DNA of 64,000 nt from an uncultured Caulobacterales bacterium. GTDB taxonomy: Bacteria > Pseudomonadota > Alphaproteobacteria > Caulobacterales > Caulobacteraceae. This document shows positions 26,363 to 35,563 of this stretch, piece by piece. The stretch lies in NCBI GenBank assembly GCA_903840435.1, contig CAIMFV010000012.1, positions 30,102 to 94,101 on the forward strand, written 5' to 3'. The notes beneath the pieces were generated by a model. The model searched no databases. It saw only the letters and a list, made by a program, of their open reading frames with translations, and was not told the origin of the DNA. The position numbers were made by a program, and so were the translations under genes. How positions within the stretch are numbered: the stretch's first letter is position 1; each line of letters opens with the position of its first letter.

Positions 26363-27424
26363 TTAAGGATGAGCTTGATACCAATCGACGCCGGAGGCGT
26401 CGCGGCGGCGCTCGATCTTCCCCCGCCGCCAGAGACAGTTCAGATGGGCGAGGCTTTCCCCCGTGGCCATACCGATAACGTCTGGCCCGATGGGTCGGGC
26501 GAATAGGGCGCCGAAGACGTCCACCGCCCGCTTTGGCTCGGCCAGCACCCGCTCAAGCCGGGTTAGGGCGCGCTCATGGCCACGAATCAAATGGTCGATG
26601 CGGGTGTGCAGGCCATAGAAGGGATCGTTGTGCGACGGCAGCACCAAGACATCGGCAGAAATTTGCCCCTTCACATGGGCAAGCGAAGTCAGCCAATCTC
26701 GCATGGGGTCGGCGTCTGGCTCGGTGGGAAAGAGCGACACATTTGACGAGATGCGCGGCAAAACCTGATCGCCGGAGATGAACAGATTGAGCGCTTCGCA
26801 CGAGAGACAAGCATGTTCCGGCGAATGGCCCGATCCGATCACCACTCGCCAGTTATGCGCCCCAATGCGGATCGTATCGCCAGCGCTGAGGCGGGTATAG
26901 CTATCGGGCATGGCATAGACGCCTTTGCCGAAGCCGCCAAAACGGGTGCGATAGACCTCGATGGCCTCCTCGCTCCAGCCCGCCGCGCGGTAGAATCGCA
27001 CGCCGTCTTCGGGCGCTTCGCGGCCAGTGTCGGCGCACAACATGCGACAGGAGATGTATTCGAGCCTACTCATCCACAGGCGCGCTTCAAATTTTCGCAC
27101 CAACCATCCCGCCATACCGCAATGGTCAGGATGCATGTGGGTGACGAAGACGCGTGTGACGGGACGTCCACCAAGGGCCCGAGCAAAGGCGAGCCGCCAG
27201 GAATCGGCTGTGGCTTTAGTCTGTATTCCAGTGTCGATAATGGCCCAGCCCTCGCCATCCTCGATCGCATAAACATTGATAAATTTCAGGGACATATCGA
27301 GCGGCTTTCGCAACCAAAGCACGCCAGGCGCCACCTCCACAGCCGAGCCATCGCCTGGGTGGGGCGTCGTCTCGAAGGGGTAGGTCAAGACCGGCTTTGG
27401 CTCGTCTATCGGGGGGTCACTCAT
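26363..27424 (-). CDS. Metallo-beta-lactamase-fold hydrolase
   Basis: A 353-residue cytoplasmic hydrolase. The metal motif THMHPDH (His96, His98, Asp100, His101) and later ligand segments GSGHSPEHACL and ISGDQVLP are visible. The C-terminal ~100 residues (LPSHNDPFYGLHTRIDHLIRGHERAL) form a helical extension also found in uncharacterised glyoxalase II-like hydrolases. The ATG at 27424 with an AAGGA ribosome site is preferred; the frame continues to 27520 without family-like sequence. Its stop lies 25 bases from the start of the acetyltransferase gene, so the two may form an operon. Confidence 0.8.
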   Translation of the reverse strand: MSDPPIDEPKPVLTYPFETTPHPGDGSAVEVAPGVLWLRKPLDMSLKFINVYAIEDGEGWAIIDTGIQTKATADSWRLAFARALGGRPVTRVFVTHMHPDHCGMAGWLVRKFEARLWMSRLEYISCRMLCADTGREAPEDGVRFYRAAGWSEEAIEVYRTRFGGFGKGVYAMPDSYTRLSAGDTIRIGAHNWRVVIGSGHSPEHACLSCEALNLFISGDQVLPRISSNVSLFPTEPDADPMRDWLTSLAHVKGQISADVLVLPSHNDPFYGLHTRIDHLIRGHERALTRLERVLAEPKRAVDVFGALFARPIGPDVIGMATGESLAHLNCLWRRGKIERRRDASGVDWYQAHP

Positions 27425-27577
27425 CTTTTCGCTATCCTTGGCCACGCCACACCTTGCGCCCAATCGAGGCTTGGCGTCAAAATCACCTTTGTCGTGCACG
27501 CTTGACCGTGGGGGAGGCAAGCGGCTTATGAGGGTGGTGAACAGGGCCGTGCGCGGCCTGATAGGAGAGGTTGACGC

Positions 27578-28918
27578 ATGAAACGCTTAGGGTTGGCCCG
27601 AGCATCGATGATTTTGGCGGCGATGGCAGTGTCGTTTGCAGCGGCGCTGAGCTCGCCCGCAGCCGCGGCGGACCCACCGCCGAAGATCACCAAGGAAGAT
27701 ATCGCCAAAGGCATGAAGGATGGACCCGGCGTCATCACGCAAATTGGTCTGACCTGCACCCTGACCAATGCGCGTTCTATCGGCCAACTGAACCTGCCTG
27801 CCGATCCCAAGGCGCCCGGATCGAAAGCCCACCCCGTCGACGCCTACGAATTCGCCTGTAAAGAGGGCCTAGGCTACACCGTCCTGGTGGATAAGCCGAA
27901 GTCGACCATCATCGACTGTTTGACAGCCCAGGGCCAAGCTGTTCTCGGCTGTCGCCTGCCAGAAAATGCCGATCCGAAGGCCGGTCTTTCCCCGATGGTG
28001 GCTGAAACGGGTCGCACCTGCGAGGTCGCCTCAGCGAGGGCATTAGGCGCTGCCCCGGACGGCACGCATTTTTACGAAGTCGGCTGTAAGGCTGGCGACG
28101 GTTATGTGCTGCGCAAGGAACCCGGCAAGGCGACGGCGGCCTTTACCTGCATGTCGATGACCGATTCGAAGCTCGCCTGTAGCCTGACGACACCGGATCA
28201 GAACAAGACCTTTGCAAAGGGCTTAGCAGCGGGGACGAAGAAGACCTGTGCTGTCACCGATATTCGTTTCGTCGGCTCGACCACCTCTGGAATGGACGGT
28301 TATGAGGCTGCCTGCGCCGACACGGGCTACATGTTCACCGTCGACCTGACAGGCGCCGTCAAGCAAACCGTCGACTGCGCCCTTGCCGCCAACTTCCTCG
28401 GTGGCTGTAAACTGACGGACGCGACCAAGGTTGAGACGGCTGAAGCCAAGCTCTATTCTGACCTGTCGAAAAAGGCTGGATTTGACTGCACCGTGGCTAA
28501 ATATCGCCTGATTGGTGTCATGGCTGGCAATACGGATTTGGTCGAGATCGCCTGCTCCAATCGCCCTGACGGCGGCGTCGGCGCCTTTGCCGAAGACCCG
28601 ACCAAGACCAAGATCTATGACTGCTTGCAAGTCGGCGGACTGGGTCAAGAGTGCAAGCTTGGCACGACGCTTCAGCCTGTTTTGGCCAAGCTTTCCGCGG
28701 GCCTCGCCTCGAAGGGCAAAGGCTCGTGCGTTGTATCGAATGCGCGCTATATTGGTGACACTGAGGACGGCTCGTCTGTCATCGAAACCGCCTGTTCAGA
28801 CGGCGGCCTTGGCTGGGTGATGAAGACGACGCCTGCCTATGCCGTGCAAACCTTGGTGCCCTGTGCAGCGGCCAGTGGCTCCAATGCCTGCAAGCTCCCT
28901 TCAAACCTGAAGAAGTAG
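27578..28918 (+). CDS. Secreted protein of five four-cysteine repeats, unknown function
   Basis: A 446-residue exported protein; the signal peptide ends near AAAADPPP. The mature part consists of five tandem repeats of about 65-90 residues, starting near residues 60, 148, 221, 302 and 381. Each contains four cysteines in the order: TC-x-V-x-x-A-R-x-[IV]-G, then Y/V-E-x-x-C, then a C before a short loop, then C-[KRS]-L. Twenty cysteines in a periplasmic protein suggest two disulfides per repeat. I do not recognise the family. A GAGAGG ribosome site precedes the ATG, and a strong terminator follows, so the gene is a single transcription unit. Confidence 0.8.
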   Translation: MKRLGLARASMILAAMAVSFAAALSSPAAAADPPPKITKEDIAKGMKDGPGVITQIGLTCTLTNARSIGQLNLPADPKAPGSKAHPVDAYEFACKEGLGYTVLVDKPKSTIIDCLTAQGQAVLGCRLPENADPKAGLSPMVAETGRTCEVASARALGAAPDGTHFYEVGCKAGDGYVLRKEPGKATAAFTCMSMTDSKLACSLTTPDQNKTFAKGLAAGTKKTCAVTDIRFVGSTTSGMDGYEAACADTGYMFTVDLTGAVKQTVDCALAANFLGGCKLTDATKVETAEAKLYSDLSKKAGFDCTVAKYRLIGVMAGNTDLVEIACSNRPDGGVGAFAEDPTKTKIYDCLQVGGLGQECKLGTTLQPVLAKLSAGLASKGKGSCVVSNARYIGDTEDGSSVIETACSDGGLGWVMKTTPAYAVQTLVPCAAASGSNACKLPSNLKK

Positions 28919-28940
28919 CCCGCAGCGCCTCGAAGTCGAA

Positions 28941-28976
28941 AGCGCCCGTCAGCCCTGTGCTGGCGGGCGCTTTTTT
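28941..28976 (+). terminator. Rho-independent terminator
   Basis: A 12-bp GC-rich stem (AGCGCCCGTCAG/CTGGCGGGCGCT, one G-T pair) with a seven-base loop is followed by six T. It ends the transcript of the Cys-repeat protein gene. Confidence 0.9.
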
Positions 28977-29050
28977 GGCCGAAACCTTGACGCGTCGCAC
29001 GCAACGGGAGACGGTCCACGAAAGCAGATCGGTTGAGGGAGATGATCACC

Positions 29051-29593
29051 GTGCGTAGGCTAGCCCCCGCCCTGTTGGCGGTTACGATCCTCTTCGGCGT
29101 CGGAGCGTCAGCTTCGGCGCAAACGGCGCCTGTACCGGCGGCTGACCATGCCAGCCCAGAGGCTGTGCGTCATATGCTCGCGACCATGCATTTGCGCGAC
29201 ACGATGAATCTGATGCTCGATAAAATGATGGATACGATGTTGGCGAAAATGCCGTCGAATATGACCCCAGAACAAGCCAAGGCAGTTCAAGGGGCCATGC
29301 ACGCCGAGCTCCCGGCATTTATCGATTCGACCCTGAACGATTCCGTCACCGTCTATGCCCAGAACCTCTCCGCCAGCGAAGTCGCGGCGATGGAATCCTT
29401 TTACGCGAGCCCTGCGGCCCAGTCGGCGATCGCGAAAATGCCTGCAATCACTCAGCAACTCATGCCGCTGATCATGTCGAGAATTCCCGAATTGACCCGC
29501 CGCATGGTGGATCACATGTGTGACACGCTCTCCTGTACAGCGGCCCAGCGAACCGAAGCCCAAGCCCAAGCTGCGGCACAACTCAAGAAGTAG
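29051..29593 (+). CDS. DUF2059 family secreted protein
   Basis: A 180-residue exported protein with a signal peptide ending at ASASAQ. The body is rich in Met and helices; LSASEVAAMESFYASPAAQSAIAKMP is the hallmark of DUF2059 proteins, whose function is unknown. The GTG at 29051 is chosen because GAGGGAG lies nine bases upstream and the signal peptide then starts MRRLAP; the upstream ATG at 29042 directly abuts that site. Two Cys near the C-terminus (MCDTLSC) may form a disulfide. Confidence 0.75.
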   Translation: MRRLAPALLAVTILFGVGASASAQTAPVPAADHASPEAVRHMLATMHLRDTMNLMLDKMMDTMLAKMPSNMTPEQAKAVQGAMHAELPAFIDSTLNDSVTVYAQNLSASEVAAMESFYASPAAQSAIAKMPAITQQLMPLIMSRIPELTRRMVDHMCDTLSCTAAQRTEAQAQAAAQLKK

Positions 29594-29615
29594 GGTTAGA
29601 TCGTCGTTCCACGCC

Positions 29616-31157
29616 TTACAGCACAGCTTCGATGAGCGAAGGTCCGTCGGCAGCTAGGGCTCGCGCGAAGGCTGCATCAAACTCTTCCGCCGTCTGGCAC
29701 ACCACGCCCGCCATGCCAAAGCCCTTGGCCAAGGCCACCCAGTCGAGCGCCGGGTCGCCGATGCCCAACAGGTCTTTGGCGCGCGGCCCTTGGACGCCGG
29801 ATTTGGTGCGGTCGAATTCGATATTGAGGATCTGATAGGCACGGTTGGCGAGGATGATGGTGACCACGTCCAGCCCTTCGCGCATCACCGTCCACAGACC
29901 TTGCAGCGTGTAGGCGGCGGAACCGTCGCCGATCACCGCAACCACCTTACGCCCCGGAGTCGCGACCGCCGCCCCGATGGCGACCGGCAAGCCCTGGCCA
30001 ATCGCTCCGCCGGTCACAGTCAGCCAGTCATGGCGGCGGGCCGCGCGGGTCTGGAGGAAGAGCGGCAGGCTGGCCGTTATGCCCTCGTCGGCGACGACGG
30101 AATCTTCCGGCAAGTGGCGGGCGAGCGAATCGCCAATCGCGTAAGGATTAAGCTTGCCGGTTGGCGCAGCGTTCGGAGCCTCATAGGCGGCGACCGGAAA
30201 ATCCTTTGGCGCGTTCAACCGCTCCGCCAAGGCTTCCAGCGCATAAACCCCGTCTTCCTCAGGCGTCGCCAAGGTGAGTTCCCGGCAGCCCTCTGGCACG
30301 AGAATGGAGGGCATATCGGGATAGGCAAAAAAGGCGACGGGGGTGCGGGTGGCGGCGAGCACCATCAGATCCGACCCTTCAATATCTTTCAGAGCCATTT
30401 CGCCGAAATAGAGCATTTTCGCCGTGGCGAAGCGGCCCGAACCGCGCAAATGCCGGGCAACAAAGGTGTCGACCAAAATGCGCACGCCAGCAGCTGCGAT
30501 GCGGGCTGCAGCCGCAAGCCCTTGCTCACTCATGCCATTGGTTCCGAGCATAAGGACGGGCTTGGCCGCAGCTTTCAGCGCCTCGGCCACTGCGTCAATC
30601 CGAGCATCGTCTGGCCGGGTGCGGACAGGTGTCGGCGCTTGGGCACTTAAGATTGGTGCCTCCGACCAAGCACTGTCTCCGGGCAGGATCAGGGTTGCGA
30701 CGCCCCGCTGGCCCATCTGGCTCGCCACAATGGCCTCCGCCGTCAAGGGAGCTATATCGTCTGGCCGATCGGCAGACTTGACCCAACAGGAATTGGGCCA
30801 GGCGAGGCCAGCAATATCGGAGGTCAAGGGCGCTTCGAAGCGGCGGTGATAGGTGGCGTGGTCGCCAACAATATTGACCATGGGCGAAAAGGCGCGCCGG
30901 GCATTGTGCAGATTGGCCGATCCATTGGCGAGCCCCGGCCCCAGGTGCAGCAAGGTTGCGGCGGGCCTTCCGGTCATGCGGGCATAGCCATCGGCTGCGC
31001 CTGTGGCCACACCCTCAAACAGGCAAAGAATGGGACGCACGCGCGGCTCGCGGTCAAAGGCCGCCACCATCTGCATTTCGCTGGTGCCCGGATTGGCGAA
31101 GCACAGCTCCACCCCATTGTCAGCCAGCGTTTTTAAAAGTGCGTCCGCCCCGTTCAT
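29616..31157 (-). CDS. Thiamine diphosphate-dependent enzyme, acetolactate synthase-like
   Basis: A 513-residue ThDP enzyme of the acetolactate synthase/benzoylformate decarboxylase group. The N-terminal Pyr domain has the catalytic Glu48 (CLFEGVATGAADGYARM), the middle domain contains the LMLGTNGMSEQG region, and the C-terminal PP domain has the ThDP/Mg motif VIGDGSAAYTLQGLWT...ILANRAY. ThDP activation and decarboxylation of a 2-oxo acid are expected. The sequence style is that of the IlvX-like branch rather than the branched-chain IlvB enzyme; the substrate is unknown. The start at 31157 gives a normal family N-terminus; the frame remains open upstream through the divergent hydrolase gene. 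Confidence 0.82.
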   Translation of the reverse strand: MNGADALLKTLADNGVELCFANPGTSEMQMVAAFDREPRVRPILCLFEGVATGAADGYARMTGRPAATLLHLGPGLANGSANLHNARRAFSPMVNIVGDHATYHRRFEAPLTSDIAGLAWPNSCWVKSADRPDDIAPLTAEAIVASQMGQRGVATLILPGDSAWSEAPILSAQAPTPVRTRPDDARIDAVAEALKAAAKPVLMLGTNGMSEQGLAAAARIAAAGVRILVDTFVARHLRGSGRFATAKMLYFGEMALKDIEGSDLMVLAATRTPVAFFAYPDMPSILVPEGCRELTLATPEEDGVYALEALAERLNAPKDFPVAAYEAPNAAPTGKLNPYAIGDSLARHLPEDSVVADEGITASLPLFLQTRAARRHDWLTVTGGAIGQGLPVAIGAAVATPGRKVVAVIGDGSAAYTLQGLWTVMREGLDVVTIILANRAYQILNIEFDRTKSGVQGPRAKDLLGIGDPALDWVALAKGFGMAGVVCQTAEEFDAAFARALAADGPSLIEAVL

Positions 31158-31314
31158 TCTTGCGACCCCTGCCCCGGTTTTGCGTCGACCTATAGAGAGC
31201 TTGTCCGGCCAAAGCAAAGCGCCATGGCCTTTGTTCAAGCGCGCCCTTGCCTTCCCCAAGGTGGAGACGGCACAGTTGGTGTGACGATGCCCCCCTGGCG
31301 ACAACGAGGCCTGC

Positions 31315-32541
31315 ATGACACCCAACCCAACGGCCCTTGGCTTCAGCGCCGAACGCTTGGCTGCAACCGACACATTTCTAAAAGCCCGCTATGTCGATAA
31401 GGGGCGGCTAAAGGGGCTTTCTTATCTTGTCTACCGCCGGGGCGAGGTGGCGCATCAGGCCGTCTTTGGCTTGGCTGATGCCGAGCGCGGCGTGAGCCTA
31501 AGAGAAGACTCGATTTTCCGCATCTATTCGATGACCAAGCCGATGACCTCGGTCGCCCTGATGATGTTGGTCGAGGAAGGTAAGATCGCGCTCGACGATC
31601 CTGTGACCCGCTACATTCCCGAATGGGAAGCATTGGGCGTCTATGTTTCGGGTCTCGACGGGGCCTTTGTCACCCGCCCACTGGCGCGGCCCATGTTGGT
31701 GGTGGATCTGTTGCGCCACACCTCTGGCCTGACCTACGGATTTCAAAACCGCACCACGGTCGACGCCACCTATCGAAAGCGCAAAATCGGCGGCGTCGAT
31801 CTGGCTGGCGACCTCGAGGGCATGGTGCGGGCCTTGGCCGATATCCCGCTGGAGTTTTCCCCCGGCGAGGCGTGGAACTACTCGGTCTCCACCGACATTG
31901 TCGGCTATCTGGTGCAGAAAGTGTCTGGCCAACCCTTCGAGGCCTTTTTGCGCCAACGCCTGTTTGCCCCGCTTGGTATGCAAGATACCGACTTCAGCGT
32001 GCCCCCGGAAAAGCAAGACCGCTTCACCGCCTGCTATCTGCGCGGCCCTGGCGGAATAAGCCTGGAAGATGACCCGACCCGCAGTCGTTATCTGTCCCCG
32101 CCCAGCCTCGTCTCCGGCGGCGGCGGGCTGGTTTCGACCTTGAGCGACTATTTGCGGTTTTGCCGTATGGTCTTGAACAAGGGCGAGCTTGACGGCGTGC
32201 GCTATCTCAGCCCCAAGACCCTCCAACTGATGGCCGCCAACCATCTGCCGGGCGGTAAGTCCCTGACGGAGATGTCGATTTCGCTCTTCAGTGAGGCGAC
32301 CTATGCCGGGGTCGGCTTTGGCCTAAGCTTTGCCACCACGACGGATCCAGCGGCGACCCTGTTACCCGGTTCAAAGGGCGATCTGTGGTGGGGTGGCATG
32401 GCATCGACGTTTTTCTGGATCGATCCGGTCGAAGACTTGATCGTTATCCTGATGACCCAAATGATCCCATCTGGCGCCTATCCGATCCGCCGCGAATTAA
32501 AGACCCTGGTCTATTCGGCGCTTACCGAGTCATTCGGTTGA
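31315..32541 (+). CDS. Serine hydrolase, class C beta-lactamase-like (esterase/beta-lactamase family)
   Basis: A 408-residue serine hydrolase of the beta-lactamase/transpeptidase-like fold. The nucleophile motif SMTK (Ser72-Lys75) and the Tyr189-Ser-Val motif (AWNYSVSTD) correspond to SxxK and YxN/YxS. No signal peptide is present, which argues for a cytoplasmic esterase rather than a periplasmic beta-lactamase. It is divergent from the ThDP enzyme and converges on a methyltransferase gene. The natural substrate is unknown. Confidence 0.83.
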   Translation: MTPNPTALGFSAERLAATDTFLKARYVDKGRLKGLSYLVYRRGEVAHQAVFGLADAERGVSLREDSIFRIYSMTKPMTSVALMMLVEEGKIALDDPVTRYIPEWEALGVYVSGLDGAFVTRPLARPMLVVDLLRHTSGLTYGFQNRTTVDATYRKRKIGGVDLAGDLEGMVRALADIPLEFSPGEAWNYSVSTDIVGYLVQKVSGQPFEAFLRQRLFAPLGMQDTDFSVPPEKQDRFTACYLRGPGGISLEDDPTRSRYLSPPSLVSGGGGLVSTLSDYLRFCRMVLNKGELDGVRYLSPKTLQLMAANHLPGGKSLTEMSISLFSEATYAGVGFGLSFATTTDPAATLLPGSKGDLWWGGMASTFFWIDPVEDLIVILMTQMIPSGAYPIRRELKTLVYSALTESFG

Positions 32542-32574
32542 AGCCAAATTCGGCATGTTAAAGTTGAATTCGGC

Positions 32575-33360
32575 TTAGGTTGGCTCGGGTTTCGCTGCGG
32601 CCTCGTTCCACCCCTCCAAGCCAACAGCGAAGGGACGCGCAGCCTTGGTCGCAGCGATCCATGCCCACCCTCCGCCGTCGTCGGTGGCCATGTCGATCCG
32701 AAACCCAGACGACTCGACGAAATCTTTGAACGCGCGGCGATTGGGGATGAACCAATTATAAGGGTCCCCCGTTTCGGCCGCCTTTGTATAGTAGGTCATC
32801 GGCAGAAGTTCGTGGATCAACGCTCCCTGGTCTAGGATTTGGCGCTGCTGGGTTTCCGATAAGGTTTTGTCGAAGACAAGCTTGTCAATTATGGGCGAGT
32901 CCGTAAACAAGCGGCCATTTGCGACATCATAAATTCGGTCTAACGCCAACAACGGATGGCGAAGATGATAAATTAAACCCAGAAATAAGACGATATCAAA
33001 CGTACCATGTTGCTGGGGCGACAGGTCATAAACACTCGCACGAACATAATGGCAGTTATCAATTTCCAATATTTCTCGTGTTTTATAGTATCCTGTCGCC
33101 GCAGGATCGTCGGGACCGAGCGACACAATTTCTCGGGCTCCGCGCCGTGCACATTCAAAACTGAAAAATCCATTCCATGGGGCGATATCTAAAATTCGCA
33201 GACCCTCCAGACGCTGAGGAATGCCAAGGCTATCCATGTGGGCGCATACATCCTTGGGGCCGGTGGTCTTGTGCCCCGGGAAAACTTCCCAATTTTGAAA
33301 TGTATAAATTCCATCAAAAAATTCGGAAATTTCGAAGCCGTCCGGCGCGTTCGATCTCAT
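32575..33360 (-). CDS. SAM-dependent methyltransferase (CmoB/DUF1698-like)
   Basis: A 261-residue class I methyltransferase. Motif I is ILDIAPWNGFFSFECARRGA, with Pro-Trp-Asn in place of the usual Gly-x-Gly, as in the CmoB/DUF1698 branch; the FDIVLFLGLIYHLRHPLLAL segment is the motif IV region of the same branch. The acceptor is unknown; CmoB itself acts on tRNA, but other members act on small molecules. Codons and surrounding DNA (about 32900-33420) are more AT-rich than the neighbourhood, which suggests horizontal acquisition. It converges on the serine hydrolase gene. Confidence 0.75.
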   Translation of the reverse strand: MRSNAPDGFEISEFFDGIYTFQNWEVFPGHKTTGPKDVCAHMDSLGIPQRLEGLRILDIAPWNGFFSFECARRGAREIVSLGPDDPAATGYYKTREILEIDNCHYVRASVYDLSPQQHGTFDIVLFLGLIYHLRHPLLALDRIYDVANGRLFTDSPIIDKLVFDKTLSETQQRQILDQGALIHELLPMTYYTKAAETGDPYNWFIPNRRAFKDFVESSGFRIDMATDDGGGWAWIAATKAARPFAVGLEGWNEAAAKPEPT

Positions 33361-33506
33361 TTAATTTGACCTTAAGTCGATTTATTTATCTTTATTTACT
33401 ACCTTAGTTTGAAATATGCAACGGACCACTACGCGGCCGTCCGCGCCTGGGGCGGGATTCGAGCCGAAACAGCGCTGCGATTTACGTGGCCAAAGGCCCG
33501 GGCGCT

Positions 33507-33884
33507 TTACCCGCGAAACGAGAGATAGCCGCGCTCGACCATGCGCCGTGCGCCCTCATAGGCGGCGGTCAACTCTTGATAGGTGTTTCTGAGGTCGGCC
33601 AGGCGCTTGATCTGCTCGGGCTTCAACTGGGCCGGTTCAGTGCTCAGCGTCATCGCCTCCTTGACCCATTGGGCGCGGGCCACGGCGCAGGCCACCGCCA
33701 TGCGTTGAAACGCCTCCATATCCACCGGACCCAGGGCTTGGGCGAGTATTTCGCGGTTTGAGGCAAAGGCGGTGTAATCGATCTTCTCCAAATGTCCGCG
33801 TAACTTACGCTGCACATTCGGATCTGAATCGGCTTCCGGCACAAAATGGTCGCCGCGCAAGACGGATGAAGAATAGGACGGCAT
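33507..33884 (-). CDS. Conserved hypothetical protein
   Basis: A 125-residue soluble, mostly helical protein starting MPSYSSSVLRGDHFVPEADS. It has no signal peptide, membrane segment or catalytic motif that I recognise. Its composition matches the core genome, unlike the AT-rich gap just downstream. Codon use and length support a real gene. Function unknown. Confidence 0.6.
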   Translation of the reverse strand: MPSYSSSVLRGDHFVPEADSDPNVQRKLRGHLEKIDYTAFASNREILAQALGPVDMEAFQRMAVACAVARAQWVKEAMTLSTEPAQLKPEQIKRLADLRNTYQELTAAYEGARRMVERGYLSFRG

Positions 33885-34166
33885 TGGCTTGCCCTCGCCT
33901 TAGGTGTTTCCTAAGCAATCATCCGCCCAAGCCTGTTAATTTGCCGTTTAGCGAGAGCCCTATTTTTGGGTGAAGAGAGGGAGGGATGAAGGGGGCGGAC
34001 TCACGACCCTGCCTAATGGTCTCGTCCCGCTTGTTTTGCACCTCCACGAAATTTATCCCAAGACTGCACCTCGGCGGCTAGACAATGGGGTCCATGGCGC
34101 CAATCTGATCGAAGGGCTCGGCGAACGGGTCGTGCGCCTGGGCAATGTTGGACAAGGAAACCTCCG

Positions 34167-35063
34167 ATGAATTTCAACCTGTCGCTGGCGCTTGCCGCAA
34201 GCCTCGCCCTGACCACGACCACTTTGGCCACGACCGCTCTGGCCGTCGAACCGCCGAACCCTCCAGCCGCCAAAGCTTTTCAGATTGGCACGCTTCAGGC
34301 CTGGAGCCTGCATGATGCTGACTTTGGCATCCTGAATGATGGCAAGACCTTTGGGGCCGATGTGGGCCCGGTGGAGGTCGCAAAGGTGCTGGCCGCTGCC
34401 GCCATGCCCACCGACAAAATCCCCGTCAGTATTGACGCCCTGTTGATCAAGACCGGCGACCGGCTAGTGCTGCTGGATACAGGCCTTGGCCCCTTTGCCG
34501 CCAACCAACTGGTCGCCAGCCTGAAGCTCGCCGGGTTTGAGCCCGGACAGGTGACAGATATCTTGATCACCCACAGCCACAGCGACCATGTGTTCGGGCT
34601 GACCACACAGGCCAAGACGCTGACCTTCCCCAATGCGACCGTGCGGATGACCAGCAAGGAATGGGACTGGATGAAGTCCTTGGCCCAAAACGCTGCGGTG
34701 ACAGCCCTGATCGCCTCCAAGGTGAAGACCTTTGAACCCGGCGCTGAACTGGCGCCAGGCATTACCGCTGTGGCGCTGGACGGCCACACGCCGGGCCACT
34801 CGGGCTTTGAGGTCCGCTCCGGCACGGCGCGGCTGTTGGATGTTGGCGACCTGGTCCATTCGTCGGTGGTGTCGCTCGCCAAGCCGGAATGGGCCATGGG
34901 CTTTGATAGCGACAAGGTGCTCGGCAAGGCCACCCGCCGGGCCGAACTGAACGCGCTGGCCAAGAGTGGCGAACTCGTCTTCGCCCCCCACTTCCCCTTC
35001 CCCGGCGTCGGCCACATTGTCGCTCAGGGCGATGGCTTCGTCTGGAAGCCTGGGGTGGAGTGA
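34167..35063 (+). CDS. Secreted metallo-beta-lactamase-fold hydrolase
   Basis: A 298-residue periplasmic hydrolase. The signal peptide is MNFNLSLALAASLALTTTTL to about TTALAVEP. The metal motif THSHSDH gives His136, His138, Asp140 and His141, with further ligands in LDGHTPGHSGFEV, DVGDLVH and FAPHFPFPGVGH. Similar exported enzymes include lactonases and organophosphate-degrading enzymes; the substrate cannot be told. GGAAACC upstream provides a modest ribosome site. The 280 bases before it contain no convincing gene. Confidence 0.8.
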   Translation: MNFNLSLALAASLALTTTTLATTALAVEPPNPPAAKAFQIGTLQAWSLHDADFGILNDGKTFGADVGPVEVAKVLAAAAMPTDKIPVSIDALLIKTGDRLVLLDTGLGPFAANQLVASLKLAGFEPGQVTDILITHSHSDHVFGLTTQAKTLTFPNATVRMTSKEWDWMKSLAQNAAVTALIASKVKTFEPGAELAPGITAVALDGHTPGHSGFEVRSGTARLLDVGDLVHSSVVSLAKPEWAMGFDSDKVLGKATRRAELNALAKSGELVFAPHFPFPGVGHIVAQGDGFVWKPGVE

Positions 35064-35190
35064 GGGGCACCAGACTTATTGCGACGGAGTGCACGAACTG
35101 TCAGGCCGGAATCTAGGCCAGCATTGTGACATTGCAGGGAATTGAATAGCTTGAGAGACGCGCGTCTCCGTCGTCATTTGCGAGGTCACG

Positions 35191-35514
35191 GTGTCCAATT
35201 CGGCGTTCGCAGCTTTAGATCTGGCGGCTGTGGTGGCACTGACAAGCGTAGCCTACCTAGGCCTTGAATTTCTGACCCGGCGACGCAGGCCCCGTTTGGT
35301 CGCGATTGTCTCGTCGCTTCTCTTGCCCCTGCCCCTGGCCGCCTTCGCCATCTCGTTTTTATTGGCGCCCAATCCCTACCATCATGAAGGCGCGGGGTTC
35401 GGCTTCTTTATCTTTGCGTTTTCTGAAGTCTTCGTACTTCCAACCACGATCGCCACAAGTTTGGTCATCTTTTTCGTACGGCGTCATCTGACGAAGCGGG
35501 TCGGGTCGCTTTAA
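35191..35514 (+). CDS. Small hypothetical membrane protein
   Basis: A 107-residue protein with three hydrophobic segments (about 8-28, 38-60 and 70-95) separated by a basic TRRRRPRL loop and a short LLAPNPYHHEG loop. The GTG start has GAGG about five bases upstream. No family is recognised and there is no operon context. Confidence 0.55.
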   Translation: MSNSAFAALDLAAVVALTSVAYLGLEFLTRRRRPRLVAIVSSLLLPLPLAAFAISFLLAPNPYHHEGAGFGFFIFAFSEVFVLPTTIATSLVIFFVRRHLTKRVGSL

Positions 35515-35563
35515 CTTTGGACGCCAAGTCAGGCGACCAAGCGGAGATCGTCCGTTAATTTCG

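Noticed and set aside
31315..32541. Calling the serine hydrolase an AmpC beta-lactamase.
   Set aside because: It lacks a signal peptide and an adjacent ampR-like regulator; class C-like folds are common among esterases.
33440..33480. Sequence resembling the T-arm of a tRNA on the minus strand (CTCGAATCCCGCCCC).
   Set aside because: No matching T-stem, anticodon arm or acceptor stem can be folded around it. At most it could be a remnant of a tRNA end used as an attachment site.
33970..34170. Short plus-strand frame before the secreted hydrolase gene.
   Set aside because: It overlaps the start of the hydrolase gene, has no family-like features, and its composition is not convincing as protein.
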